This document shows positions 27,968-37,620 of a stretch of 64,000 bases of DNA, piece after piece. Position 1 is the first letter of the stretch; each line of letters starts with the position of its first letter. The stretch spans positions 18,498 through 82,497 of the forward strand of contig NZ_JAMBNV010000006.1 in assembly GCF_023715245.1 (NCBI RefSeq). The letters run 5' to 3'. The notes beneath the pieces are model-generated. The model searched no databases and was not told where the DNA came from. It was given only the letters and a program-made list of their open reading frames with translations. This DNA is from Sporosarcina luteola. GTDB taxonomy: Bacteria > Bacillota > Bacilli > Bacillales_A > Planococcaceae. Made by a program: the position numbers and the translations under genes.

Positions 27968-30852
27968 CTTATCATCGCCCCCTTGGCGCTTCCAATGTCG
28001 GAAACGTTAATAATCGTAGCATTTGTCCAGTATTCTACTATCTTATCATGACATGTGAAATAGATGAACTGATGCTTCGCACTTAGCCGCTCCATTATTT
28101 TAAACATACGTGATGATCTCATTTCGTCAAAGTGGACAAAAGGATCATCCATTACTAGTGGAAAAGGTGCCGTTTTTTCTTTTGCGGCTGCAAGCGACAA
28201 GCGCAAAGCAATATACGCCTGTTCCTTTGTCGCCTGGCTAAGTTCAATAATTGGATACCGCCTTCCATCTTGGGCAACGGCATGGAAGTATCCATTTTCC
28301 GATAATGCGAGTGACATGTAAGTGCCTCCCGTCAGTTCACTAAACAGTTTTTCCGCTCCATTTAGCACTTCGGGCAGCTTCTTCTCCTTTAATTCCTCCA
28401 TCATGCCTTTAATCGCTTCAACAACCGCTTGGCGGACCGACCATTGTTTCGCAAGCTCGCCAAACTCCGCCTTCTTCATTTCAAACAGTTGTTGTTTCCG
28501 CTGATAGGAGTCATCCGTCAACAGCTTCTCCGTTTCAACTTCCAATGAGGCTTTTTCTTTCACAAACGAATTCATTATTTCTTCGAGGTCTGCTAGACGT
28601 CTTTCAACTTCATGGACTTCTTCTCGGAGCTCTCCTTCCGAACGGCCGCTAACATCCTCACCAGCGCCATGCACTGACAACTGGGATTCGATATCTTCAA
28701 GTTGCTGCATCAACGTCAACGATTCCTGATAGTCGGCATAAGCTTTGTAATACTGCTCTTCCGTCTCTACTCCAGCTTCTGTGAATAAATCTTGTTGTTG
28801 ACTGCGCAAGGAAGATAGCAGCTCTCCCACTTCCTGTTTCTGCATTTGGGTTTCTTCAATCTTCTGCGTTAAGGCTTTAAACGCTTGCGCTTTTTCTTTT
28901 ACAGACAGATAGTCAGACCGCAATTTCTCATAGATCGACGATTCGGATGCCCCCGCCGGAACAAGCCGTTCGACCTCTGTTTGCCTCATGCGGATTTTGT
29001 CTTGTATCTCTGCAGATTGGCGTGCAGCGTCTTCCAGCTCGCGTTCTATTTCCTGCAACGAGCGTGCCATGCCGAAAAACTCATGAAGGATGCCCGGATT
29101 CGGGATTTTCCGCAGGCCATAGGCAACAAAGAATTCGCTTATTGATTGTTCGAGACGTTCCTTCTCTTGCACGATTGCCCCATACTCTTCCTCCAGCACA
29201 CCCATCTTCCGTTCATTCGCCTTGGCTGCCTCTTCTAGCAAGCTGTGCCTCTGTTCATAGTCTTGCACTTTTACGATGAGCGCTTCCATCTCCGCTTCCT
29301 GTCCTGCATATTCGTTAATGAAACGCTCCATTTCAACATTCTTGAGTGACGGCTGATCGCTGCGCTTGCCTATTTTTGAAAGTGCGGCAATGACCGCTAG
29401 GCACGCACCAAGTCCGACGACTATCCATTGGTCCCCGATCAACCCTACAATGGAGATGGCAGCTGCGACAAGTAGAACCATCCAAAGCAGTTGCGGGTTT
29501 CCATCATCCCGGCTTGAGCGGCTCATGTGTACATACGCTTTCGCTTCAGCCAATCGCCTTCGGATCGACGGCCACTCTTCAGCTTGTTTCTTTTCCGCTT
29601 CCGTAGGGGAATTCTTTTGCAATGAAAGCTGGTCGGTTCGAATGTCGCGAAGTTCGTTCTCCAATTGGGTAAGCTGCCGATCTATATACCCGATCTGTTG
29701 ATTCATATCATTCAGTTCCTGCAGTTGTCCGTATAGAAACTCTTCCTGATGAATCGAAACGTCGGCCTGCAACAGCTCGTCCGATGTATCCAAGCCTAAT
29801 CGATCGAGCAGGCGCATCCTCTTCAAATTCAGCTGAGTTAACCTTTCATGGATGGAGCCAACAGCTGACCGCCACTCATGCCATTCCGGCTCTCGTGCAA
29901 GCAATCGCTCCATTTCCGTAAGCATTTCGGGACGCGGATAAGTAGGGATTTTCTCCGCCATTGCCGTTAGCTCAGCACTCAGACCGCGCTTCTTCGCCTC
30001 CAGCTCCGTCAATCTGCCGCTGATCATCTCAAATCGACGTATGCCGTCAGACGGAAAGGAAGATTTCCGTACTTCGTCCAGCCTTCTTGCAAGGTTACGC
30101 TTCCGCTCTCTCAACGGCAATAATTGCAGCTCCAGTTCGAGTGCACGATATTGGTCCCGCAACGATTCATATGCCGCTTTCGCTTCTAGCCATTCCCTTT
30201 CTATTTCATGGATCCTATCCATTTTCGGAGCAAAGGTTGCCATCCGCTCCTGTTCACTTTTCAGCTCTTTCTCCATCTCCTTCAACTCGATGGCCCGGAC
30301 GTTCATTTCAGGATTACGGCCAGATTTCTTGAATAAATCCCCCATTTCCTTCTCCATCTTTTTTTCAACACGCAATAATGTGTCGACACCTGTTGTGCCC
30401 GAAGAGAGGAGCGTCCGGCTTAATTCGGTCTCGTCCATCCGTTCGAAGCCTTGCAATTGAAGAATAGAGAACGAAAAAATTGATTCAAATGAAGCCCGGT
30501 CATATTGCCGTACCAATGCTTTTACAGCTTCTTCGCCGCCTGTCGTGCCATCCTCGAAATAGACGGTGACGTCACCAGATGATTTTCCTTGCACCCGTTC
30601 TACGATGCAATTTCCATAAACTTCATCATGCAAATGGACTTGACCGCCAAATTTACCGCCTGCTTTCGGTTCATATCGAAGCTGTGCGCTATTCTTTTGC
30701 GGAAAGCCAAAAAGCGTCTGCACGATGAATTGCTGGATTGTCGTCTTGCCCGCTTCATTGTGGCCGTAAATTACATTTATGCCGTCACGGAAATCGATTG
30801 TCTTGTTTTCATGCTTCCCGAAGCCGTAAATGACTAACTTTCGAATTTTCAT
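27964..30852 (-). CDS. YhaN, SbcC/Rad50-like ATPase
   Basis: A 962-residue SMC-like protein. Walker A GHNEAGKT is at residues 30-37; long heptad regions flank a central hydrophobic segment ([20 protein letters not shown], about residue 450) that would insert in the membrane, a feature of YhaN rather than classical SbcC. The C-terminal ABC signature region and Walker B ([13 protein letters not shown]) complete the ATPase head. It most likely forms an SbcCD-type DNA-end complex with YhaO. Start overlaps the yhaO stop by 4 bp. Confidence 0.9.
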   Translation of the reverse strand: MKIRKLVIYGFGKHENKTIDFRDGINVIYGHNEAGKTTIQQFIVQTLFGFPQKNSAQLRYEPKAGGKFGGQVHLHDEVYGNCIVERVQGKSSGDVTVYFEDGTTGGEEAVKALVRQYDRASFESIFSFSILQLQGFERMDETELSRTLLSSGTTGVDTLLRVEKKMEKEMGDLFKKSGRNPEMNVRAIELKEMEKELKSEQERMATFAPKMDRIHEIEREWLEAKAAYESLRDQYRALELELQLLPLRERKRNLARRLDEVRKSSFPSDGIRRFEMISGRLTELEAKKRGLSAELTAMAEKIPTYPRPEMLTEMERLLAREPEWHEWRSAVGSIHERLTQLNLKRMRLLDRLGLDTSDELLQADVSIHQEEFLYGQLQELNDMNQQIGYIDRQLTQLENELRDIRTDQLSLQKNSPTEAEKKQAEEWPSIRRRLAEAKAYVHMSRSSRDDGNPQLLWMVLLVAAAISIVGLIGDQWIVVGLGACLAVIAALSKIGKRSDQPSLKNVEMERFINEYAGQEAEMEALIVKVQDYEQRHSLLEEAAKANERKMGVLEEEYGAIVQEKERLEQSISEFFVAYGLRKIPNPGILHEFFGMARSLQEIERELEDAARQSAEIQDKIRMRQTEVERLVPAGASESSIYEKLRSDYLSVKEKAQAFKALTQKIEETQMQKQEVGELLSSLRSQQQDLFTEAGVETEEQYYKAYADYQESLTLMQQLEDIESQLSVHGAGEDVSGRSEGELREEVHEVERRLADLEEIMNSFVKEKASLEVETEKLLTDDSYQRKQQLFEMKKAEFGELAKQWSVRQAVVEAIKGMMEELKEKKLPEVLNGAEKLFSELTGGTYMSLALSENGYFHAVAQDGRRYPIIELSQATKEQAYIALRLSLAAAKEKTAPFPLVMDDPFVHFDEMRSSRMFKIMERLSAKHQFIYFTCHDKIVEYWTNATIINVSDIGSAKGAMIR

Positions 30853-32078
30853 CTATTCACCTCCAGCACTGTCGGCAATTCATTCAACAGGAGTTTCTCA
30901 ACTTCATTCCGTAAATCTTTTATATCTTCTTCCTTCAACGGGTCAAGGTATCGCGCTGTCCGGACATGTTGATAAACGTCTCCAAGCACATGTTTCCAAT
31001 CGTTTTCTGACCAGCTGTCGACTTGTCCAAGGACGGATTCCAGGAGCGAATTGTTTTCTTGCCTATGGAAAGTGTTTAGTACGGTCAAACGCTGTACCCA
31101 CACAAAAGGTTCATGCATATCCAATATTTCACGGATAGTTTCCAGCCATATGTCTTCGGCTGTTTGTGCAAAAAAGGCGGCGGTTTCCTCGTCGAGATTG
31201 AGAATTTCAACATCGACGACAGACGGCCCATGTTCGGAAACGAATGAAAGTAGCGCATCCTCACAGACGGCAAGCCATTCATTCGCATGCCGGATATCGA
31301 CACAAGGAATTTGGATTTTCCCAAAATGAACGGCTGATGTCGGAATGAATGTCAAGATCGCCTCCGATTTACTAAGCTCTACATCGAAAAAACCTTTTTC
31401 ACCCGATTCATTCCGGTGGCGTCCTTGGATATTCCCCGGATAGACAATCGGCGGATCTTCCGATAAGTGTTGGCGTACATGGATATGGCCAAGTGCCCAG
31501 TAATCATAATGCTTCGACTGCAGCTCCCCGATTGTGAAAGGCGAGTAGACCGCATGCGATTCATTTCCGGCTAGACTGCCGTGCAATAGTCCGATATGGA
31601 AGGATTGATTATCCGACGCAGTCGGGTAGTTGCTGATCATTTCTTCCCGGACATGCCTATTCGGATAACTGAAGCCGTGGAGCACAACGTCCATGCCTCT
31701 CACCGTCAATGATACTTCTTCCACGTCACCGGAAAACTCGTGGACATTTGGCGGCAGTTCGAAACGGGTCCAATTCCCACTCAGATGATCATGGTTCCCA
31801 TACGTGATATAGACAGGAATTTCCGCTTCATGCAACTTTTCCATTCCATCTTGGAACTTCCGCTGTGCACGTAAGCTACGGTCTTCGCCATCATATAAAT
31901 CTCCTACAATTACAATGAAGTCCGGAGACGTTTCCACGGCATAGTCAATAAATCGGTTAAATGCGGTGAACGTGCTCTCCCGCAATTCATTCAAACGTGC
32001 TGGCGGCAGTCCTGTCATCCCTTTGAATGGACTGTCGAGATGCAAATCAGCCGTATGGAGAAAACGGATTGTAGACAA
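30849..32078 (-). CDS. YhaO, SbcD/Mre11-like metallophosphoesterase
   Basis: A 409-residue nuclease-type phosphoesterase with the metal-binding motifs HTADLHLDSPF (residues 8-18), GDLYDGED, YGNHDH and GHIHVRQ. It is the expected partner of YhaN in a Mre11-Rad50-like complex acting on DNA ends. I place the start at the TTG at 32078, seven bases after AGGGGAGG; the reading frame stays open 93 codons further upstream but that part overlaps yhaP's regulatory region and resembles no known protein. It ends in a 4-bp overlap with yhaN. Confidence 0.92.
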   Translation of the reverse strand: MSTIRFLHTADLHLDSPFKGMTGLPPARLNELRESTFTAFNRFIDYAVETSPDFIVIVGDLYDGEDRSLRAQRKFQDGMEKLHEAEIPVYITYGNHDHLSGNWTRFELPPNVHEFSGDVEEVSLTVRGMDVVLHGFSYPNRHVREEMISNYPTASDNQSFHIGLLHGSLAGNESHAVYSPFTIGELQSKHYDYWALGHIHVRQHLSEDPPIVYPGNIQGRHRNESGEKGFFDVELSKSEAILTFIPTSAVHFGKIQIPCVDIRHANEWLAVCEDALLSFVSEHGPSVVDVEILNLDEETAAFFAQTAEDIWLETIREILDMHEPFVWVQRLTVLNTFHRQENNSLLESVLGQVDSWSENDWKHVLGDVYQHVRTARYLDPLKEEDIKDLRNEVEKLLLNELPTVLEVNR

Positions 32079-32203
32079 GGAGCCCCCTCCCCTTTCCTGA
32101 CGAATATTTGTTCTAATTTTACCATATGCGAAAGGATAATAGAAAATATATATCATAGATAAAGCCGCTCTCCGTCGAACTTCCCGACGAAAAACGGCAA
32201 TTA

Positions 32204-33466
32204 TCACTCTTTCCCTAATTGAATCGCTTTTTTGATGTCTTTCAGTGAACGTGAAGGTCCATACATGAGGACGCCGCCACGGTACACTCTCGCTCCGAAC
32301 CAACCGAGGATGAAAATCGTCAACAGCATAATGGCGATTGACAGCAACGGTTCCCACAAAGGAAGATCGAGCATACCTACCCGTAAAAACATGACGAGTG
32401 GTGCAAAGAACGGGAAGTACGATGAATACGTGACATAGCCGACTTCGGGATTGCCCAAGCCCGTCATGGCAATGAGGAATGCCGCCACGATGAGTAAGGA
32501 CATCGGCATGATCATTTGCTGGACATCTTCCGTCCTGCTGACCAAAGAACCTAATAATGCGGCAAGTGTTGCATAAAGGAAATAGCCGAGCAGGAAGAAC
32601 ACTGCTGCGTATACTAATGTGCTGATGCTAACATCCTGTATGCTCAAGAAATCGGAAAACTCGCCAGGCACTTCCGTAGAAGACGTCTTTAAGGCGATAA
32701 AGCCTGCTACTCCATAAATGAGGATCTGTAAAATCCCTAGTGATCCGATACCTAGCACCTTTGCAAACATATGCTTCACAGGTGAGACACTCGAGATGAG
32801 GATTTCCATCACTCTCGAAGATTTTTCGTTCGCTACATCCATCGCAATCATGCTCGAATACAAGATGACTGCAAAATAGATGACAAACATGAGGACATAG
32901 ACGAGGACTCTCGCCTGGCCAAGTTCCTCTTCCGATTTTGCAGACCTCGAAACATTCTTCTGCTCAAACTGGATCGGTGTAAACAACGTTTGCACTTGTG
33001 CACCTGTCAGTGAAAGCTCCTCGGCTTTCAGTTCAGTCTGAATTGATTGCAATGCCTCCTGGATGCGTCGCGGTATTGAAAAGTCAATCATGCTCATTGT
33101 CGTATAATTAGCATGGATTGTACCATGTTCATCAACTGAAAGAGCTAGGAATGACTCGATCTCGCCAGAAGATACTTTATCAGCAAGAGCTGCCTCCGAT
33201 TCAGTAGCCGCTTTGACTGAAATATCGTATTCTCCTGCTTCCAACTGCGATTGAAGTCTGTCAACGATGATGCCGCTCTCATCCACGACTTGAAGGACTT
33301 CTTGTGAATCTCCTGCTCCGGTTACATTTTGCACCGTATCGATGATCTTTGATATATTTGAGAGCAGGAATATACCTGCAATCATGAGTGCAGTAGTAAT
33401 AATGAAGGACTTGGATTTTGCCTTTGACGTAAATGCCTGTTTAAAGATGATCCAAAACTCACGCAT
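32204..33466 (-). CDS. ABC transporter permease YhaP (NatB-like)
   Basis: A 420-residue ABC-2 type permease with one N-terminal membrane helix, a large extracytoplasmic loop (about residues 45-190) and six more helices in the C-terminal half, as in sodium exporter NatB. Together with YhaQ it forms an ATP-driven exporter; the substrate is unproven. Start at 33466 (MREFWIIFKQ), preceded by AGGTGGGG; it overlaps the end of yhaQ by 8 bp. The frame is open 39 codons earlier inside yhaQ but that is a shadow. Confidence 0.9.
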   Translation of the reverse strand: MREFWIIFKQAFTSKAKSKSFIITTALMIAGIFLLSNISKIIDTVQNVTGAGDSQEVLQVVDESGIIVDRLQSQLEAGEYDISVKAATESEAALADKVSSGEIESFLALSVDEHGTIHANYTTMSMIDFSIPRRIQEALQSIQTELKAEELSLTGAQVQTLFTPIQFEQKNVSRSAKSEEELGQARVLVYVLMFVIYFAVILYSSMIAMDVANEKSSRVMEILISSVSPVKHMFAKVLGIGSLGILQILIYGVAGFIALKTSSTEVPGEFSDFLSIQDVSISTLVYAAVFFLLGYFLYATLAALLGSLVSRTEDVQQMIMPMSLLIVAAFLIAMTGLGNPEVGYVTYSSYFPFFAPLVMFLRVGMLDLPLWEPLLSIAIMLLTIFILGWFGARVYRGGVLMYGPSRSLKDIKKAIQLGKE

Positions 33467-34358
33467 ATTCTTTCCCCACCTTTGCGATGAATATGTCTTG
33501 CAAGGAAGGCTCTTCGATTTCAAAATGACGGAGAGGCCCCGCTTCCAATGCAGCAGAAAGCAAATCGTTCGCGACTTTTTCATCCTCGATTTGGAATACA
33601 GCTCCTTCGACCGAATGGGCGACGGAAAGGACTCCCGGCACGCTGCCGAGTCCCGTCAGATCATAATCGGAACGAATTCGCACATTTTGCCTATCGAATG
33701 AGCGTTTCACATCCCGGAGCGAGCCGCTTACAATCTGTTTGCCGTGATGGATGATGCTCAGCTTCTCGCATAATTCTTCCACATGGTCCATCCTGTGGCT
33801 GGAAAATAGGATCGTCGCGCCGTTATTCCTGAAATCGGTGATCGCTTTCTTCAACATTTCTACGTTCACCGGATCAAGGCCCGAGAACGGTTCATCGAGG
33901 ATGAGCAGTTTCGGATCATGCATAAGTGCTGCGATAACTTGAATCTTCTGCTGGTTCCCTTTCGACAGCTCTTCCACTTTTTTGTTCTTGTTTTGGGAAA
34001 CTTCGAACCGTTCGAGCCAATAATCGATCGACTTCTTCGCATCCGCCTTTTTCATCCCGCGCAGCTCGCCAAGGAAAATGAGCTGATCTTCAACTTTCAT
34101 CTTGGGATACAGTCCCCGCTCTTCAGGCAAATAGCCGATTTCAGGACTCGTTGCATAAGAGATTGTTTTATCGTTCCAAGTGATATGACCTTCATTCGCG
34201 TTCAATAATCCTAGAATCATCCGGAACGTAGTCGTCTTACCCGCCCCGTTTGCGCCAAGGAATCCGTACATGGAGCCTTTATCCACGGTTAGATTCAAAT
34301 GATCGACAGCGGTGAAATCCCCGAACCGCTTCGTTACGTTTTCAAGTTGCAATGACAT
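33459..34358 (-). CDS. ABC transporter ATP-binding protein YhaQ (NatA-like)
   Basis: A 299-residue ABC ATPase. Walker A GANGAGKTT is at residues 35-43, the signature is LSKGNQQKI, Walker B LLILDEPFSGLD and the H-loop SSHRMDH. The C-terminal 75 residues are the extra domain typical of NatA/DrrA-type proteins. It energises YhaP. The ATG lies behind GAAGGGG. First gene of the yhaQP pair; the upstream 80 bp hold no clear operator. Confidence 0.92.
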   Translation of the reverse strand: MSLQLENVTKRFGDFTAVDHLNLTVDKGSMYGFLGANGAGKTTTFRMILGLLNANEGHITWNDKTISYATSPEIGYLPEERGLYPKMKVEDQLIFLGELRGMKKADAKKSIDYWLERFEVSQNKNKKVEELSKGNQQKIQVIAALMHDPKLLILDEPFSGLDPVNVEMLKKAITDFRNNGATILFSSHRMDHVEELCEKLSIIHHGKQIVSGSLRDVKRSFDRQNVRIRSDYDLTGLGSVPGVLSVAHSVEGAVFQIEDEKVANDLLSAALEAGPLRHFEIEEPSLQDIFIAKVGKEYA

Positions 34359-34451
34359 TGTTTATCCCCTTCCTATTACAGGCTTCTTTCTATTACGTAA
34401 TTACTAGAGAGATAGTTTCATTAAATCCGCTTATTATTACCCGCCTTTCGA

Positions 34452-34769
34452 TCAATGATGTTTATTAACAATCGCTGCTCCTATCGCCCATGAAAGCATA
34501 TGAATGACCCAAAGCGCGGTAAGGATGAAAAACGCCAATTTCGCCCCTTCAACAATCATGACGATGATCCAAGCAATTAAAATTGCACCAGTCATCACCT
34601 TCCAGGAGATCGATCTCGCGTGTCGATGGAGATTCGCATATCTTTCATCAAAAATGCGCTCTTTCATCCCTTTTTTCCTTACAAAGAACCAGACGATTGC
34701 CCATATGACTAACCCCAATGGCAAACCAACTAAAAACGTCCAAATATCAAACCCTTCGTACATACTCAT
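34452..34769 (-). CDS. small membrane protein paired with the Xre regulator
   Basis: A 105-residue protein with three hydrophobic segments and a short cytoplasmic loop (KKGMKERIFDERYANLHRHA) typical of the DUF2178-like proteins that travel with short Xre regulators. The start overlaps the regulator's stop by 4 bp. Function is unknown; such pairs are common in Bacillales and are sometimes linked to stress or antibiotic response. It is probably transcribed only from the autoregulated promoter at 34990-35034. Confidence 0.72.
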   Translation of the reverse strand: MSMYEGFDIWTFLVGLPLGLVIWAIVWFFVRKKGMKERIFDERYANLHRHARSISWKVMTGAILIAWIIVMIVEGAKLAFFILTALWVIHMLSWAIGAAIVNKHH

Positions 34770-34963
34770 TCCTCCTCCGGTTGAAAAATATCTTCAATAC
34801 GGCAATTAAAGAGCCTTGCGATTTTAAAGGCCAAAATTAGCGAAGGATTATACCTTCCCTTTTCGAGAGAGATAATTGTCTGTCTCGACACTTCCAACCT
34901 CTCCGCAAGATCATCCTGCGTCAATCCCATTTCAGTACGCATTTCCTTAATCAAGTTATTCAG
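34766..34963 (-). CDS. short Xre/Cro-type transcriptional regulator, CTG start proposed
   Basis: A 65-residue helix-turn-helix protein covering almost only the DNA-binding domain (LTQDDLAERLEVSRQTIISL at about residues 14-33). The best ribosome site (GGGGGAG) is seven bases before a CTG at 34963 that would give MNNLIKEMRTEMGLTQ, aligning with the common family start M-x-N-x-I-K-E-L-R. The next candidate, TTG at 34954, is sixteen bases away from that site. An ATG closer to the site is followed at once by a stop. So a rare CTG start is the best reading. It probably represses its own operon at the palindrome 34994-35009. Confidence 0.8.
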   Translation of the reverse strand: MNNLIKEMRTEMGLTQDDLAERLEVSRQTIISLEKGRYNPSLILAFKIARLFNCRIEDIFQPEEE

Positions 34964-34982
34964 TTACATGCTCCCCCTTTCA

Positions 34983-35048
34983 ATTGTAAAGGTAGCTTTA
35001 CGTAAAGCTTACTTTACTATATGTGGGATGTCAAGTAACCTTTACAAT
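34983..35048 (-). promoter_or_regulatory. promoter and operators of the Xre operon
   Basis: The minus strand has a perfect -35 TTGACA (35029-35034). About 17 bp further the -10 area falls on a 16-bp perfect palindrome AGCTTTACGTAAAGCT (34994-35009). Two arms ATTGTAAAGGT(T)A face each other at 34983-34994 and 35036-35048. The shared half-site GTAAAG occurs in all of them. This is the layout of an autorepressed regulator gene. Confidence 0.7.
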
Positions 35049-35124
35049 CGTTTTTGAAATGAATAACTATTCATTTTCCAGACATTCATAGTATAATGGA
35101 GAAAAGCACGGAAGGATGAGCAGC

Positions 35125-35310
35125 TTGAGAACTTATAAATTGACGGCTTACGAGAAGACAGGAAAGTTAATTACAGAAGAAACGTTCACGGCAGATAATG
35201 ATGAAACGGCAAAAGAAAAAGGCCATGCATTGCTCGAAGAAAAAAATCTTCTTGAACAAACACATCGCCTTGCTTCGCCCGCAGGAAAACTTTTGCTATT
35301 TCATGTCTGA
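35125..35310 (+). CDS. YhzD-like small protein
   Basis: A 61-residue protein, MRTYKLTAYEKTGKLITEET onward, ending SPAGKLLLFHV, matching the YhzD family of short Bacillales proteins of unknown role. I choose TTG at 35125, nine bases after GGAAGG; the ATG at 35116 touches the ribosome site directly and is unlikely. A promoter-like TATAAT lies at 35092-35097. It stands alone, 70 bp ahead of mgsA, and may be cotranscribed with it. Confidence 0.75.
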   Translation: MRTYKLTAYEKTGKLITEETFTADNDETAKEKGHALLEEKNLLEQTHRLASPAGKLLLFHV

Positions 35311-35381
35311 TGTAAAGTTTGGCGGCAATCTTGCCGCTATGATATGTTAATGGTGCAAGCCACAGTATGGAGGTGCTTCTT

Positions 35382-35813
35382 TTGAACATTGCACTCATTG
35401 CCCATGATCAGAAAAAAGATGAAATGGTGAATTTCACGATTGCGTACGAACACGTATTTTCGAAATTTGAGTTGTATGCAACAGGCACTACCGGTAAACG
35501 AATCATGAAGGAGACAGGCCTTAAAGTTCACCGCATGATGTCCGGACCTTTAGGCGGGGACCAGCAAATCGGAGCGATGATCGCCACTGGAAAGCTGGAC
35601 TTGATTCTGTTCTTCCGCGATCCATTGACCGCACAGCCCCATGAGCCTGATGTTAGCGCATTATTGCGACTTTGTGATGTATACGGAATACCGCTCGCTA
35701 CGAATATCGCGACTGCCGAATTATTGATTGCGGCGGTGGAAAGAGGATATTTCACTTGGCGGGACACAGCAGATAAATACAGATCAAAAGAACTTGATCC
35801 CATAGAGGATTAA
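35382..35813 (+). CDS. mgsA: methylglyoxal synthase MgsA
   Basis: A 143-residue enzyme that converts dihydroxyacetone phosphate to methylglyoxal and phosphate, relieving sugar-phosphate stress. The motifs LYATGTTG (residues 30-37), [12 protein letters not shown] and [15 protein letters not shown] are intact, including the catalytic aspartate in GGDQQ. The start is TTG at 35382, with GGAGG nine bases before; an ATG five codons earlier overlaps the ribosome site. In B. subtilis mgsA sits with dapB, so its position here, next to an RsbR paralogue, is different. Confidence 0.94.
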   Translation: MNIALIAHDQKKDEMVNFTIAYEHVFSKFELYATGTTGKRIMKETGLKVHRMMSGPLGGDQQIGAMIATGKLDLILFFRDPLTAQPHEPDVSALLRLCDVYGIPLATNIATAELLIAAVERGYFTWRDTADKYRSKELDPIED

Positions 35814-35819
35814 GTTTTT

Positions 35820-36632
35820 TTAATTTGTAAAATAAATGCTCAGAGCTTGTTGAAGCGTTCCGACCATTTGCGTATTCCTCTCGAACTGTACGCCGAGACG
35901 TACCATGCTACGGACGACATCCGGCCTTAATCCAGTAATTGCAGTCGAACATCCCATCATCGCCGCCCCGTCAATGATCTTCTTCAACTGATCAATCACT
36001 TCAGCTTCCATGTCCGCGATTCCAGATAGGTCCATCAGCAATGTTTGAATATGTAATCGGCCGACTTCCGTCAATACCTTCTCTTCCATCACTTTCGCCC
36101 TGTAATAATCGATTGAGCCAATTATAGGCAGAATGCAAACAGTCGGGGTGATCGGGATGATAGGCACGGATAGGTTTTCAACCAAATCCCTTTGCGCCTT
36201 CAACAGCTCATCCTTATAGGCAGAGTAACTAATGAAAAACGCATTCAGGAATTGATCGATAGAGCTGTTAATCTGTCTCTCCAACTGAAAGAACTTGATT
36301 TCCGCATTGTTTTCAGCGATATATCGTTGAAGGAATGTCCAAAGTGTCCTTCGGATCGCCTGGACCCACTCCAATTTGAACGACAGTGTCAATGAATGGG
36401 TTGCCCAAGCAATTCCTTCCACTTTGGCGAATTGCCGAAGCTCATCCAATTTATTTTCCAAAGCATAACTGACAAGTTTATGTGCATTGTTAATTAAGTC
36501 AATGTTGCCTACCTCAAGGATCGTATTAATTTTCGCCCTAACTGTTGACGCTTCGAATAATAATTCCTCTTCAAAACTCTCCCCGTTTTCTTGGATGAAT
36601 CTATTCAATGCATTTTTAAGTTCGTTTGTCAT
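35820..36632 (-). CDS. RsbR-type stressosome protein (STAS domain)
   Basis: A 270-residue protein with a helical non-haem-globin-like N-terminal domain (about 1-140) and a C-terminal STAS domain (about 150-265). RsbR paralogues form the stressosome with RsbS and RsbT and control sigma-B activation. The second phosphorylation site is kept (Thr in AITGLRPD), but at the place of the first site (Thr171 of RsbRA, in DLSGVPVIDT) this protein has Ala (DLSGIADMEA). The start at 36632 follows GGAGGG. It is an orphan, convergent with mgsA, with no rsbS or rsbT near it. Confidence 0.85.
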   Translation of the reverse strand: MTNELKNALNRFIQENGESFEEELLFEASTVRAKINTILEVGNIDLINNAHKLVSYALENKLDELRQFAKVEGIAWATHSLTLSFKLEWVQAIRRTLWTFLQRYIAENNAEIKFFQLERQINSSIDQFLNAFFISYSAYKDELLKAQRDLVENLSVPIIPITPTVCILPIIGSIDYYRAKVMEEKVLTEVGRLHIQTLLMDLSGIADMEAEVIDQLKKIIDGAAMMGCSTAITGLRPDVVRSMVRLGVQFERNTQMVGTLQQALSIYFTN

Positions 36633-36712
36633 AATTTCCCTCCGGTGTAATCCCATTTTCACAGGCGGGTACAGCTGTTACCCTCTATTACAGGCAACAG
36701 CTGCACATGTAA

Positions 36713-37492
36713 TTATTCTCCTACAAATGCAGGCTTTCGTTTTCCTACAAATGCATTGATTCCTTCTAAATGATCCTTTGTCTTGCGCATCGCGACTTGC
36801 TGTTCGCTTTCCATGCGTAATACATTTTCCAATTCACCAATCTTTTGCTCATGTAATATCTTTTTGGAAGCAAGCATTGCCGCGATTGGAGCAGACAGAA
36901 ACTGTTGGGCTAGCGCATCAGATGCTTGACTGACGCTTCCGTCCGGAACGATTTGGTCGATGAGCCCTTTCTCCTTAGCGGTTTCCGCGCGCATCACTTC
37001 CCCAGACCAGATGAGTTGCTTAGCTTGCGGCACTCCGATCCGCTCTTTTAAGAAGAAATGGCCGGCCCCGTCAGGCACAAGCCCGATACCAATGAAATTC
37101 ATTGCGAGTTTACTATTCTCTTCAGCAATAACGGCATCGCAACCGAGCGCCAAGCTGAAACCGAGTCCTGCAGCAGATCCGTGGATTGCGGCAATCGTAA
37201 TTTGCGGAAGTTCGTATAACGCTTTTGCGAGACGCGACACATTGATCATCACTTTTTCGATATCCATTGGCGCATTGGGATCAATCATTTTCTTAATGTC
37301 CCCGCCCGCCGAGAATGTGCGTCCAGCACCATTAATAATCAACACTTGAACTTCATCATTGGATGAAAGAGATTCGAAGGCATCAGCCAGTTCTCCCATC
37401 ATCGTGTCATCCATTGCATTCATGGAGTCCGGCCTGTTCATCGTCAGCCGCGCAAGCCGGCCTTCCATTATCAATTCGATTGTAGAATACAA
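36713..37492 (-). CDS. enoyl-CoA hydratase/isomerase family protein YhaR
   Basis: A 259-residue crotonase-fold protein. The oxyanion-hole residues appear in SAGGDIKKM and in HGSAAGLGFSLALGCD (GxxxGxG-type). The glutamate pair that hydrates the double bond in classical hydratases is only partly matched, so an isomerase or other CoA-ester reaction is possible. TTG start at 37492, eight bases after GAGGGGG. It stands alone between the RsbR paralogue and hemZ; the B. subtilis homologue lies in the same region. No fatty-acid degradation genes are adjacent. Confidence 0.87.
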   Translation of the reverse strand: MYSTIELIMEGRLARLTMNRPDSMNAMDDTMMGELADAFESLSSNDEVQVLIINGAGRTFSAGGDIKKMIDPNAPMDIEKVMINVSRLAKALYELPQITIAAIHGSAAGLGFSLALGCDAVIAEENSKLAMNFIGIGLVPDGAGHFFLKERIGVPQAKQLIWSGEVMRAETAKEKGLIDQIVPDGSVSQASDALAQQFLSAPIAAMLASKKILHEQKIGELENVLRMESEQQVAMRKTKDHLEGINAFVGKRKPAFVGE

Positions 37493-37574
37493 GATAAATA
37501 CCCCCTCTAAAAGATGAATAAACATTCATTAGTACTTATTCGTTGAGTGTTGAGAAAATCCTTCTTAAATCGAA

Positions 37575-37616
37575 ATAAAAACCTTAACACTTTTCGAGTG
37601 CTAAGGTTTTTATTTC
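37575..37616. terminator. terminator between hemZ and yhaR
   Basis: AAAAACCTTAACACT / AGTGCTAAGGTTTTT with A and T runs on both sides. It stops hemZ transcription on the minus strand. Confidence 0.9.
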
Positions 37617-37620
37617 GACT

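Noticed and set aside
32079..32357. Upstream extension of YhaO by 93 codons
   Set aside because: The added part matches nothing in the family and the TTG at 32078 has a well-placed ribosome site.
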